Positions 53,240 to 61,471 of a stretch of DNA of 64,000 bases are shown one piece after another. Within the stretch, counting starts at the first letter, position 1; the number at the start of each line of letters is the position of its first letter. The translations under genes and the position numbers were made by a program. The notes below the pieces were generated by a model that made no database searches, was not told the origin of the DNA, and saw only the letters and a program-made list of their open reading frames with translations. Origin of the DNA: Hymenobacter guriensis (lineage in GTDB: Bacteria; Bacteroidota; Bacteroidia; Cytophagales; Hymenobacteraceae); contig NZ_JADWYK010000006.1 of NCBI RefSeq assembly GCF_015773195.1, positions 124,001-188,000 on the forward strand. Reading direction: 5' to 3'.

Positions 53240-53412
53240 GTGACAAGTGATACGCGGCAGGTAACAGGGCGCACATAGAAATGAGTACGTCTAACATGCT
53301 TCCAGGCCGGTCCATAATGCCACAAGCCCGGCCGTATACCTACGGCCGGGCTTGTACCCAAACGGTAACAACTCGCTCGAACCGGTCACATGTTACGTGT
53401 CACCTCCTCACT
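53240..53412. repeat. Palindromic spacer between purH and mreB with strong central hairpin
   Basis: Outer words GTGACAAGTGATAC and GGTAACAGG (53240-53268) face complementary-type words ACATGTTACGTGTCACC (from 53389). The centre is a perfect 14-bp hairpin ACAAGCCCGGCCGT / ACGGCCGGGCTTGT (53322-53355) with a 6-base loop and no T-run. The hairpin could attenuate or process the purH-mreB transcript. Confidence 0.7.
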
Positions 53413-53416
53413 CACC

Positions 53417-54940
53417 TTAGTGCTTGAAGTGCCGCACGCCCGTGAGTACCATCGCCATGCCCAGCTGGTTGGCGGCCGCAATGCTGTCCTGGTCTTTGAT
53501 GGAGCCGCCGGGCTGCACCACGGCCCGGATGCCGGCTTCGCCCGCAATTTCCACGCAGTCGGGAAAGGGGAAGAAGGCATCAGAAGCCATGACGGCGCCC
53601 TGCAGGTCGAAGCCGAAGGCCCGGGCCTTCTCAATGGCCTGGCGCAGGGCGTCTACGCGGGACGTCTGGCCCACGCCGGAAGCCAGCAGCTGCCCGGCTC
53701 GCGCCAGCACAATGGTATTGCTCTTGGTGTGCTTGCAGATTTTAAGGGCAAACGCCAGCGCCTCCGTCTCCTCGGCCGTGGGCACCGATTCCGTGACGGT
53801 GCGGAACTCCCGGGGACCTTCTACCACGCGGTCGAAGTCCTGCTCGATGACGCCGTTGAGCAGGGTTTTGATTTGCTTTTGCGGGAATTCCACCGGCTTC
53901 TGGCGCAGCAGAATGCGGTTTTTCTTGCCTTGTAGCACCGCCAAAGCGTCGGGCGCGAAGTCGGGCGCAATCAGCACTTCGAAAAACAGCTTGTGCAGTT
54001 CCTCAGCCGTAGCCACATCCACCGGCCGGTTCACGATGATGACGCCCCCAAACGCCGACACCGGGTCGCAGGCCAAGGCGTTCAGATAGGCTTCGGTGAG
54101 GGTATCGGCCTGGGCCACGCCGCAGGCGTTGGTGTGCTTGAGAATGGCGCAGGCGGCCGGTCCATCGGCTTGGAACTCCTGCATCAGCAGTACGGCCGCG
54201 TCAACATCCACGAGGTTGTTGTAGCTGAGCTGTTTGCCGTGCAGCTGGTCGAACAGCGCCGCCAGGTCGCCGTGGAATGCGCCCTGCTGATGCGGGTTTT
54301 CACCGTAGCGCAGCGGGGTAATTAAGGAGGATTTTGCGTCCGTTGACTCCTTATTCCCCAGGAAATAGGCGTGAATCTGCGTGTCGTAGTGCGAGGTAGC
54401 CCCGAAGGCAGCGGCGGCATACTGGCGGCGGTTTTCCAGGGAAGTAGCGCCGTTCTGTTCGGTTAGCAGCGTGGTTACGGCCTCGTACTGGTCGCGGCTG
54501 CTGACCACCAGCACGTCGCGGTAGTTTTTGGCAGCGGCGCGGAGTAGGGAAATGCCGCCGATGTCGATTTTCTCAATCACATCAGCTTCCGCCGCCCCCG
54601 AGGCTACAGTTTCCTCGAAGGGGTACAGATCTACAATCACCAAATCAATGGGCGGAATCTGGTGCTGAGCGGCCTGCGCTACGTCGGCGGCCTCGTGGCG
54701 GCGGTGCAGAATACCCCCGAATACGGTGGGGTGCAGGGTTTTCACGCGGCCCCCGAACACCTCCGGGAAGCCCGTCAGGCTTTCCACGGCCGTAACGGGT
54801 ACGTCCAGCTCCTCGATGAACTTCTGGGTGCCGCCCGTAGAATACAGCTGCACGCTGTGCCGGGCCAGCACCCGGATTAGCGGCTCCAGCCGGTCTTTGT
54901 AATACACGGAAACTAAAGCGGAGCGAATGGACTGCATCAT
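53417..54940 (-). CDS. purH: Bifunctional AICAR formyltransferase / IMP cyclohydrolase
   Basis: A 507-residue enzyme for the last two steps of IMP synthesis. N-terminal IMP cyclohydrolase (MGS-like) domain: STGGTQKFIEEL, SLTGFPEVFGGRVKTLHPTV. C-terminal AICAR transformylase: LRYGENPHQQGAFHG, KHTNACGVA, and the final ASDAFFPFPDCVE...VQPGGSIKDQDSI. Start ATG 54940, or the adjacent ATG at 54937. The position ahead of mreB is one I recall as recurrent in Bacteroidota. Confidence 0.97.
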   Translation of the reverse strand: MMQSIRSALVSVYYKDRLEPLIRVLARHSVQLYSTGGTQKFIEELDVPVTAVESLTGFPEVFGGRVKTLHPTVFGGILHRRHEAADVAQAAQHQIPPIDLVIVDLYPFEETVASGAAEADVIEKIDIGGISLLRAAAKNYRDVLVVSSRDQYEAVTTLLTEQNGATSLENRRQYAAAAFGATSHYDTQIHAYFLGNKESTDAKSSLITPLRYGENPHQQGAFHGDLAALFDQLHGKQLSYNNLVDVDAAVLLMQEFQADGPAACAILKHTNACGVAQADTLTEAYLNALACDPVSAFGGVIIVNRPVDVATAEELHKLFFEVLIAPDFAPDALAVLQGKKNRILLRQKPVEFPQKQIKTLLNGVIEQDFDRVVEGPREFRTVTESVPTAEETEALAFALKICKHTKSNTIVLARAGQLLASGVGQTSRVDALRQAIEKARAFGFDLQGAVMASDAFFPFPDCVEIAGEAGIRAVVQPGGSIKDQDSIAAANQLGMAMVLTGVRHFKH

Positions 54941-55168
54941 AACAAGAAAAGGTTGAACTGGACGACGCCGCGAAGGTAGGCAGCGTCCGGTTAGCTACCC
55001 AAGCCCCGCACCAATTTGCTGACAGGCCCGCTGCCCGGCAGCACTCCTTCTCTGACGGCGGGGTGACAAGAAAGGTCCACAAGATTCACTTGACATAGGG
55101 GCGAACATAACCCTTAAGCTCAACTGACGGTATCAGAGTTACTGTTGTGCTTGCCTGCTTCGTTTTCC

Positions 55169-56323
55169 ATGTCCGTTCCTCCTACTCCCACCGCCGAGCT
55201 GCCGCTGGCACCTGTGGTGCTGCCCGCCCCCGAAACCGCCGCCGCGCAGCTGGTTCCCCGCCTGTTTGCTCATGCGCCCTTTTCTGATTTCGACGGCGGC
55301 TTCCCTGTGGAGGAGTTTACCTGGCTGCGTGACGCGGGCTTGCTCACCGCTGTGCTGCCGCCTGCGCTGGGCGGGGTGGGCCTGGCCGATGAGGCACTGC
55401 TACGGGTGCTCTGTCACATCGGGCGCGGCAACCTGGCCGTGGGCCGCGTATTTGAAGGCCACGTGAATGCCCTCCAACTCATGCTGCGCTTCGGCAAGCC
55501 CGAGCAGCAGGCGCACTGGGCGGCGGAGGCGCGTGAGGGGCACTTGTTTGGCGTCTGGAACACCGAGGCCGCCGACGGCGTGCAGCTCCTGCCCCAACCC
55601 GATGACCAGCTGGCCTTGCACGGGGCCAAAACGTTTGCCTCAGGGGCGGGCCACGTCACGCGGCCCCTGCTTACGGGGCGCCTGCCCGATGGGGGCTGGC
55701 AAATGCTTATCCTGGAGGCGGACGTCCAGCCGCCTGCCCTCGACTCCTCGTTTTGGCAGCCACTGGGTATGCGCGCCTCGGCCAGCTTCCGGGCCGACTT
55801 TACAGGGCTGACAGTAACGCCGGCGCAGCTGCTGGGCCCACCCAACGACTATTACCGGCACCCCTGGTTTAGTGGTGGGGCTATCCGGTTTGCGGCGGTG
55901 CAGCTGGGCGGGGCCGAGAGCGTGCTGGATGAAACCCGCCGCTTCCTGCGCCAGCTGGGCCGCACCGATGACCCTTACCAACGCCAGCGCCTCGGCGAAA
56001 TGGCTACGCTGGTGGAAAGTGGCCGCCAGTGGCTGCGCGCCGCCGCCGAACACGCTGCCCGCCCCGAGGCCACGGAGCAGGCTGAAGCCACCGTGGCCTA
56101 CGCCAACATGGTGCGCACCGCTATTGAGGAAATCTGCCTGCGGGTGCTGCCCCTGGCCGAACGCTGCGTGGGGGCTCGCGGCCTGTTGCGCCCTGAGCCC
56201 CTGGAGCGCCTCCACCGCGACCTGACCCATTACCTGCGCCAACCCGCCCCTGATGCCGCCCTGGCCGATGTGGGCCGCTTCGCCCTGAGCTCCGACACGC
56301 CCACTTATCAGCTTTGGAAATGA
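55169..56323 (+). CDS. Acyl-CoA dehydrogenase-like flavoprotein lacking the usual catalytic glutamate
   Basis: A 384-residue protein of the acyl-CoA dehydrogenase fold. N-terminal helical domain (FTWLRDAGLLTAVLPPALGG), middle beta domain (GVWNTEAADG..., FASGAGHVTRPLLTG) and C-terminal helical domain (GGAIRFAAVQLGGAESVLDETRRF). In classical members the C-terminal 'YEGT' segment holds the base Glu; here the corresponding stretch is HYLRQPAPDAALADVGR, with no Glu. A standard alpha,beta-dehydrogenation is therefore doubtful. Start ATG 55169 (MSVPPTPTAELPL). Its stop overlaps the next start (ATGA). Confidence 0.85.
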   Translation: MSVPPTPTAELPLAPVVLPAPETAAAQLVPRLFAHAPFSDFDGGFPVEEFTWLRDAGLLTAVLPPALGGVGLADEALLRVLCHIGRGNLAVGRVFEGHVNALQLMLRFGKPEQQAHWAAEAREGHLFGVWNTEAADGVQLLPQPDDQLALHGAKTFASGAGHVTRPLLTGRLPDGGWQMLILEADVQPPALDSSFWQPLGMRASASFRADFTGLTVTPAQLLGPPNDYYRHPWFSGGAIRFAAVQLGGAESVLDETRRFLRQLGRTDDPYQRQRLGEMATLVESGRQWLRAAAEHAARPEATEQAEATVAYANMVRTAIEEICLRVLPLAERCVGARGLLRPEPLERLHRDLTHYLRQPAPDAALADVGRFALSSDTPTYQLWK

Positions 56324-57066
56324 GTAGTGCGGTTAATTTTTTTTCTACGCTGCCGTTGCGGCCCGCTACGGTAGCTTTATCCTGTGGCCCTACGCTGGTC
56401 GTAGCCCCGCACCCCGATGATGAAACGCTGGGCTGTGGCGGGCTGATAGCGCTATTGCGGCAAGCGCAGGTGCCCGTATGGGTGGTGCTGGTAAGCGACG
56501 GTACGATGTCGCACCCGGGCTCCCGGCGCTACCCACCTGCCGCCCGGCAGGCCCTCCGGGAAGCAGAGCTCCGCGAAGCCCTGGCACGGCTGGGTGTGGC
56601 TGATGCGGCCCTCACCTGCCTGGCGCGGCCCGATGGTCGGGTAGCTGCCGATGATGCCCAGGCACTGGAGCAGTTAGCCCAACTGCTGCTGACTACTCGC
56701 CCGGCTACCGTACTAACACCCTGGCGCCGCGACCCGCACCCCGACCACCGCGCCACTACCGAGTTGGTACAGCAGGCCCTGGCCCAGCTACCTACTGCGC
56801 CCCGCGTGTTGGAGTATGTGGTATGGGCTTGGGAGCGGGCCGCCCCCGCCGACGTACCTCTGCCGCAGGAAGTGCAGGGCTGGCGCCTGGACATCCGTTC
56901 TGCTCTCGACCAGAAGCAGCACGCCCTGGCCGCCCACACTTCTCAGCTGCCCAACGGTCCTATAGATGATGACCCCACCGGCTTTTACTTGGCGCCGTCA
57001 ATGCTGGCTCATTTCGCCCAGCCCTTTGAAACCTACCTGGAACCCTTGTTCCCGGCCGAAGCTTAG
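56320..57066 (+). CDS. PIG-L family deacetylase
   Basis: A 248-residue LmbE/PIG-L-type zinc amidase. Zinc motif VVAPHPDDETLGCGG (His31, Asp34) near the N-terminus and the third ligand in DPHPDHRATTELV. The family removes acetyl groups from N-acetylglucosamine-type sugars and related amides. Start ATG 56320 overlaps the stop of the upstream gene by four bases. No signal peptide, so cytoplasmic. Confidence 0.92.
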   Translation: MSSAVNFFSTLPLRPATVALSCGPTLVVAPHPDDETLGCGGLIALLRQAQVPVWVVLVSDGTMSHPGSRRYPPAARQALREAELREALARLGVADAALTCLARPDGRVAADDAQALEQLAQLLLTTRPATVLTPWRRDPHPDHRATTELVQQALAQLPTAPRVLEYVVWAWERAAPADVPLPQEVQGWRLDIRSALDQKQHALAAHTSQLPNGPIDDDPTGFYLAPSMLAHFAQPFETYLEPLFPAEA

Positions 57067-57078
57067 CATTGCTTGCCC

Positions 57079-57681
57079 ATGAACCCCAACCAGCCGCATA
57101 ACCTGCCTCCCTCTTATTTCGACGACGTATACCGCGCCAACTCCGACCCCTGGAGCTTCGAAACCAGCCCTTACGAGCACAGCAAGTACCAAGCTACCCT
57201 CGCGGCGCTGCCCCGGCCCTGCTACCAGCGCGCGTTCGAAATTGGCTGTTCGCTGGGAGTGCTTACGGCCCAGCTGGCGCCCCGGTGCCAGAAGTTGCTG
57301 GCCGTAGATGTGGCTGAAGCCGCGCTAGCCAGGGCCCGGCAACGGTGCACGGCCTTCCCTCACGTGCAGTTCAGGCGGATGCAGGTGCCGGATGAATTTC
57401 CAGCGGGACAGTTTGAGTTGATCTTGGTGTCGGAGGTGGGCTACTACTGGGATGAGCCAACTCTGCGCCGGGCCGCCGAAACCATATTTGACGCCTTGCT
57501 ACCGGGTGGGCAGCTGCTGCTGGTGCACTGGACACCGCCCGTCCACGACTACCCCCTCACCGGCGACGAAGTGCACGCGCTGTTTCTGGAATACGCCCGG
57601 CCCGGGGGAATAGCGCAGCATCTGCTGCACCAGCGGCAGCCCACGTACCGGCTCGATCTGCTGGAAAAGAAGCCGGCTTAG
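57079..57681 (+). CDS. NodS-like SAM-dependent methyltransferase
   Basis: A 200-residue class I methyltransferase. The N-terminal stretch YFDDVYRANSDPWSFETSPY and SAM-binding motif I AFEIGCSLGVLTAQLA resemble NodS, which N-methylates chitooligosaccharides after deacetylation. Motif II-like LLAVDVAEAAL and motif III GGQLLLVHWT are present. Start ATG 57079, 12 bases after the PIG-L stop. Its last 125 bases overlap the convergent GT2 gene. The pairing deacetylase then N-methyltransferase is logical for an amino sugar. Confidence 0.9.
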   Translation: MNPNQPHNLPPSYFDDVYRANSDPWSFETSPYEHSKYQATLAALPRPCYQRAFEIGCSLGVLTAQLAPRCQKLLAVDVAEAALARARQRCTAFPHVQFRRMQVPDEFPAGQFELILVSEVGYYWDEPTLRRAAETIFDALLPGGQLLLVHWTPPVHDYPLTGDEVHALFLEYARPGGIAQHLLHQRQPTYRLDLLEKKPA

Positions 57682-58846
57682 CTTGCCGGAGCTGCTGCCT
57701 GACTTCGGCTAAAGCCTGCTTCATCGGCACTGGCTCCATTGGCTGTACCTGCCGGAAGCGGGCCAGCGCCCACTCCCACACCAAGCCAAAACAAGGTGCC
57801 TGCGTCAAGCGGGATGCCAGTTCGTCGGCCCGCACGTGCAGTTGGGCCGCCAGCAGCAGCATGTCGGACAGGGAAGCTTGGGCCTGCCTCCAGAGCAGGC
57901 GCAGGCGGCGGCACATGGTGGCTTCGGCAGCAATCTGATGGCCACCTTCCACCAATGGTTCCTGGCCCGCTGCTGTCTGCCGGGCCCACTCGCTCAGCTG
58001 CCACGACAAACCTACGGCCACGCGGCCCACACGGCGGTCGGAGGTAACAACGCGCACGGCCGGGCAGTGGCGCACCCGCAAATCGTGGCGCAGCAGAGCT
58101 CGATACAAGGCTTCATCCTCCAGATAAGGCACTACGGGCAGCCCCCCCACGGCGCGGTAGGCCGCTGCGGTCAGCGCCAGACTGGCTCCAAAATGCTGGT
58201 GGTGGCGCGGCCAGGCGTCGTGGGCGCTTGGGTTGAGGCGGGCTTCCAGTTGGGTGCGGGCCAGGTGATAGGCAGCGTCGTGCAGGTGCTGGCGACGCAC
58301 AGCACACTGCGCAGGGCCGCTGTGCCGGGGCAGGATGCGTCCACCCACGGCGTCGGCCCCCGCGCTGATGGCCTGCTGGGTAGCAGCCAGCCAGGTGGGC
58401 GCTACCTGCGTGTCGGCATCAGTAGAGAGAATCAGTCCCTGGGGGCGTCCTACAGCTTCGAGGCGACGGCAGGCTTCGTCCATTAGCAAGCGGCGGGCTC
58501 GGCCTACGTGCGCCTCTGTGGGCGGCAGCCACAGTTCGGCCACCTGAATCTGCCAGGCAGGATGAGCGGCAGCAAAACGGCGGACTACCTGGGCAGTGGC
58601 ATCGGTGCAGTTGTTGGCTAGTACCAGAATTTCAAACGTAGCAGGATCAAGCAGCTGTCCGTTCAGCGTGGTCTGGGCTATAAGGGCAGCTAGAGTAGCC
58701 GGCAGGTCGGCCGCTTCGTTTTTGGCGGGAATAATAACAGAGGCCTGCAGCGCCGGGTGGGGTGCCACCGCCATCCGCAGCGGCGCTATCAGCAACTCAA
58801 CGGGCCCCGCAGAGAAGTGAAATAGTTGGGGGGAAACCAAATCCAT
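57557..58846 (-). CDS. Family 2 glycosyltransferase
   Basis: A 429-residue GT-A glycosyltransferase. SVIIPAKNEAADLPATLAAL opens the nucleotide-binding domain, LSTDADTQV holds the DxD, and VVPYLEDEALYRALL the acceptor-side ED. No membrane helix. The C-terminal tail of about 41 residues, rich in Ala, Arg and Pro, is encoded on the strand opposite the 3' end of the methyltransferase gene. It may be a read-on tail after loss of an earlier stop. It is convergent with the three-gene run and probably belongs to the same pathway. Confidence 0.9.
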   Translation of the reverse strand: MDLVSPQLFHFSAGPVELLIAPLRMAVAPHPALQASVIIPAKNEAADLPATLAALIAQTTLNGQLLDPATFEILVLANNCTDATAQVVRRFAAAHPAWQIQVAELWLPPTEAHVGRARRLLMDEACRRLEAVGRPQGLILSTDADTQVAPTWLAATQQAISAGADAVGGRILPRHSGPAQCAVRRQHLHDAAYHLARTQLEARLNPSAHDAWPRHHQHFGASLALTAAAYRAVGGLPVVPYLEDEALYRALLRHDLRVRHCPAVRVVTSDRRVGRVAVGLSWQLSEWARQTAAGQEPLVEGGHQIAAEATMCRRLRLLWRQAQASLSDMLLLAAQLHVRADELASRLTQAPCFGLVWEWALARFRQVQPMEPVPMKQALAEVRQQLRQAKPASFPADRAGTWAAAGAADAALFPRAGRIPETARALRRR

Positions 58847-58951
58847 AGGTCACACTCCTACGGAATTGTCGAGTTTTAGATGAAGCTCGACAAAAGAAAT
58901 GCCGAGGGAGGGGCCGCTGTCTGTAATTCTGGCGCCGGAGCGAAGAACGAA

Positions 58952-60100
58952 TTAAAAGGCTTCGTTGAAGGCAAAATACAGGCCGCTGGACTGCCCCGAG
59001 CCTACCCCATAATCGATGCGGATGCTCAGCCGGTCCTGCCGGTTGACGTCGATGCGCAGACCCGCGCCGCCGGCCAGGTTGAACTGGCCGGGCCGGAAGT
59101 CGGTGACCTGGGGCTGCACCTGGCCGGCACTGCCAAACACTACCCCCCGCAGCCGCCAGAACAGCTGCTGGCGCAACTCTACCTGGGCGGCCAGCAGCTG
59201 CCGGTCCCGGAAGCGCCCTTCGTAGATACCGCGCATCATCCGCTCCCCGCCCAACTGCGCCAACTCCCGAAATGGTACAGTGCCGCCATGAAACGTGCCC
59301 AGCACCTGCCCGGCCAGGACCGTTCGCTCGGTTTCCTTCGAGCCCAGCACCTGGTAGCGGCGGGCATCCACCTGCAGACGCGAAAAGGTGAAGTCACTGC
59401 CCAGCGCCTTACCCACCAGCAGGGCACTGGCATCCAGAAAGTTGCCGTGGTGGGCGCTTAGAATATTGTCGCGGGTATCGTAAATCAGAGCCGGCCCCAG
59501 GCCGGATGTCAGCGTGTTTTGCCGCTCCCGCTCACTTCGTTCCAGCAGCCAGTTGGGGCGGGTGCCATCGTCCGTTAGGGGGTCGTCGATTTGGAGGCGG
59601 TGGAGGTTAGTAAGGCGGTAGAGCCCGCCCACAAATAACCCCGGCCGCAGCCGCTTGAGCACGCGCTGGTTGAGAATGAACAGGCGGTACGAAATGTCGC
59701 TTTTCTCGCTTTTGCGAGTGTCGTTGCCTACGCCGTAGTAATAAATCGGCAGGTTGAAGTACTGGGCTTCCCCGCTGATGAAGTACCGCTCGCCGGGCGT
59801 GAAGATGGCGTGGGTAAAGCTGGCGCTGGACTGCTTGCGCTGGGTGCGGTAAGCCAGCAGGCGGGCATTAGAGCTGCGCGTGGTAGTGTCTGACCCGAAG
59901 CGCCACACCGGCAGCACGGCGGCTCCATAAGCCACACCGGTTTCGGGCTGCGAAAACACAATGGGCAATGCGGCCACTTTCACGCGCCGCGTTTTTTTAC
60001 TGGGCTTGCGGGTAGCTACCGAGTCGGTAGAGGATTGCGCATGAGTGGCCAGGGCCAGCAACGTCAGCAACAAAGTGGCTCCGGCACGAAGTACGAGCAT
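58952..60100 (-). CDS. Omp85/BamA-TamA-type outer membrane barrel (copy 2)
   Basis: A 382-residue outer membrane protein with signal peptide (MLVLRAGATLLLTLLALATHA) and a short Lys/Arg linker, then directly a 16-strand-type barrel (surface antigen domain). Family segments: YYYGVGNDTRKSE, GPALIYDTRDNILSA, MMRGIYEGRFRDRQLLAAQVE, and the C-terminal strand LSIRIDYGVGSGQSSGLYFAFNEAF shown here in part (YFAFNEAF). There is no room for POTRA domains, so a role in general BamA assembly is unlikely. 81 bases downstream of a clear paralogue. Confidence 0.88.
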   Translation of the reverse strand: MLVLRAGATLLLTLLALATHAQSSTDSVATRKPSKKTRRVKVAALPIVFSQPETGVAYGAAVLPVWRFGSDTTTRSSNARLLAYRTQRKQSSASFTHAIFTPGERYFISGEAQYFNLPIYYYGVGNDTRKSEKSDISYRLFILNQRVLKRLRPGLFVGGLYRLTNLHRLQIDDPLTDDGTRPNWLLERSERERQNTLTSGLGPALIYDTRDNILSAHHGNFLDASALLVGKALGSDFTFSRLQVDARRYQVLGSKETERTVLAGQVLGTFHGGTVPFRELAQLGGERMMRGIYEGRFRDRQLLAAQVELRQQLFWRLRGVVFGSAGQVQPQVTDFRPGQFNLAGGAGLRIDVNRQDRLSIRIDYGVGSGQSSGLYFAFNEAF

Positions 60101-60181
60101 AAACTGGCGGGAAGAGTAGCGCCTAAATGTACAGAATTAGGCACTACTCTCCCTGCTATAACTTATGTGTTGCGACTGGAC

Positions 60182-61393
60182 CTAAAATGCCTCGTTTACC
60201 CCAAAATACAGGCCGCTATTGCCGCCCGAACCTACGCCATAGTCGAAGCGGATGTTGAGCCGGTCGCGGCGGTTGAACTGAAAGCGCACCCCCGCACCAC
60301 CGGCCAGCTTGATGCCGCTGAAGGACATATCCTGCAGGTGCGGCGCCACCTGGCCCACCCCCGCAAACACGGCTCCGTTGAGGCGCCAGAACAGGTGATG
60401 CCGGATTTCAGTTTGGGCGGCCAGCAGCTGCCGGTCGCGGAAACGGCCCTCGTAGATACCCCGCAGCAAACTCACCCCACCCAGGTTGCCCAGCTCCCGA
60501 AACGGCACTGTGCCATTATGGAAGGTGCCGATAACCTGACTGGCCCAGATAGTGCGGTTGGAGCCCAGGGGCTGAAAATAGCGCCCGTCCACCACGTAGC
60601 GCGTGAAGGTGTAGTCACTGCCCAAGCCTTTGAGGTTGAAAAGCGCCTGCAAGTCCAGGTAAGCGCCTTTGAACGTGCTCAGAATCACGTCCCGGCTGTC
60701 ATAGATAAACGTAGGGCCGGCACCGGATATGCGGAAGGGCTCCTTTTCGCGGGGCGTCAGCTCGGAGTAGTAAAGGTTGGGGCCTGTTTCCTCGTTGTTT
60801 AGCTCCAGCTTGGGTCGCAGGCTGCGCAGGTCGGCAAAGCGGTATTGCAAGCCCAGAAAGGTGTAGCGGTGGATGCTTTTGAGGGCGCGCTGGTTTATGG
60901 TGAGCAGCTTGTAGGCAATTTCGCTTTCGTCTTCCTTCTTAGTGTCGTTGCCGACGCCGTAGAAGAAGATGGGATAGTCGAAATACTGAATATCCCCGAT
61001 GAGCAGGTAGCGCTCCTGCCGGGTGAAGATGGTGTGCGAAAGTTGCAGGTTCAGCTGCTTTTTCTGAGAAAACCAGCCGCCCAGCCGCCCGTTGGACTTG
61101 CGCACCGTGGTGTCGCGACCGTGCCGCCAGGTGGGCAAAAACGTAGCGCCGGCCGCAAACCCGGTTTCAGGCTCATAGAACAGCACGGGCGCAGGAATAA
61201 AGCTGGGCTTGTCGGCAGGGTTTTTAGGAGGCTTTACGGCGGTTGCCGATGCGGTGGCAGCTGGAGCGGGCTCAACAGCCGTAACAGCCGGCACTGGCGC
61301 AACGGTGGCAGAATCGGCGGCAATGGGAGTGGTTTGGGCAAGGGCGGCCGGCGCCAGCCACAACGCGGCCAGCAGCAGGGTAAGAATACGCAT
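60182..61393 (-). CDS. Omp85/BamA-TamA-type outer membrane barrel (copy 1)
   Basis: A 403-residue paralogue of the next gene. Signal peptide to about residue 19 (APAALAQ), an Ala/Val/Pro-rich linker, then a barrel with FFYGVGNDTKKEDES, GPTFIYDSRDVILSTF, LLRGIYEGRFRDRQLLAAQTE and the ending YFGVNEAF. The two proteins align along the whole barrel but diverge in the loops. No POTRA domains. Function unknown. Start ATG 61393. Confidence 0.88.
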   Translation of the reverse strand: MRILTLLLAALWLAPAALAQTTPIAADSATVAPVPAVTAVEPAPAATASATAVKPPKNPADKPSFIPAPVLFYEPETGFAAGATFLPTWRHGRDTTVRKSNGRLGGWFSQKKQLNLQLSHTIFTRQERYLLIGDIQYFDYPIFFYGVGNDTKKEDESEIAYKLLTINQRALKSIHRYTFLGLQYRFADLRSLRPKLELNNEETGPNLYYSELTPREKEPFRISGAGPTFIYDSRDVILSTFKGAYLDLQALFNLKGLGSDYTFTRYVVDGRYFQPLGSNRTIWASQVIGTFHNGTVPFRELGNLGGVSLLRGIYEGRFRDRQLLAAQTEIRHHLFWRLNGAVFAGVGQVAPHLQDMSFSGIKLAGGAGVRFQFNRRDRLNIRFDYGVGSGGNSGLYFGVNEAF

Positions 61394-61471
61394 GAGGAGT
61401 CGGGGAAGGTGAAGTAAGCAGCCAGCTCAACAGGCCGGCTTCCTTTCCTAACGTACCGGCCCCGGCACGGG

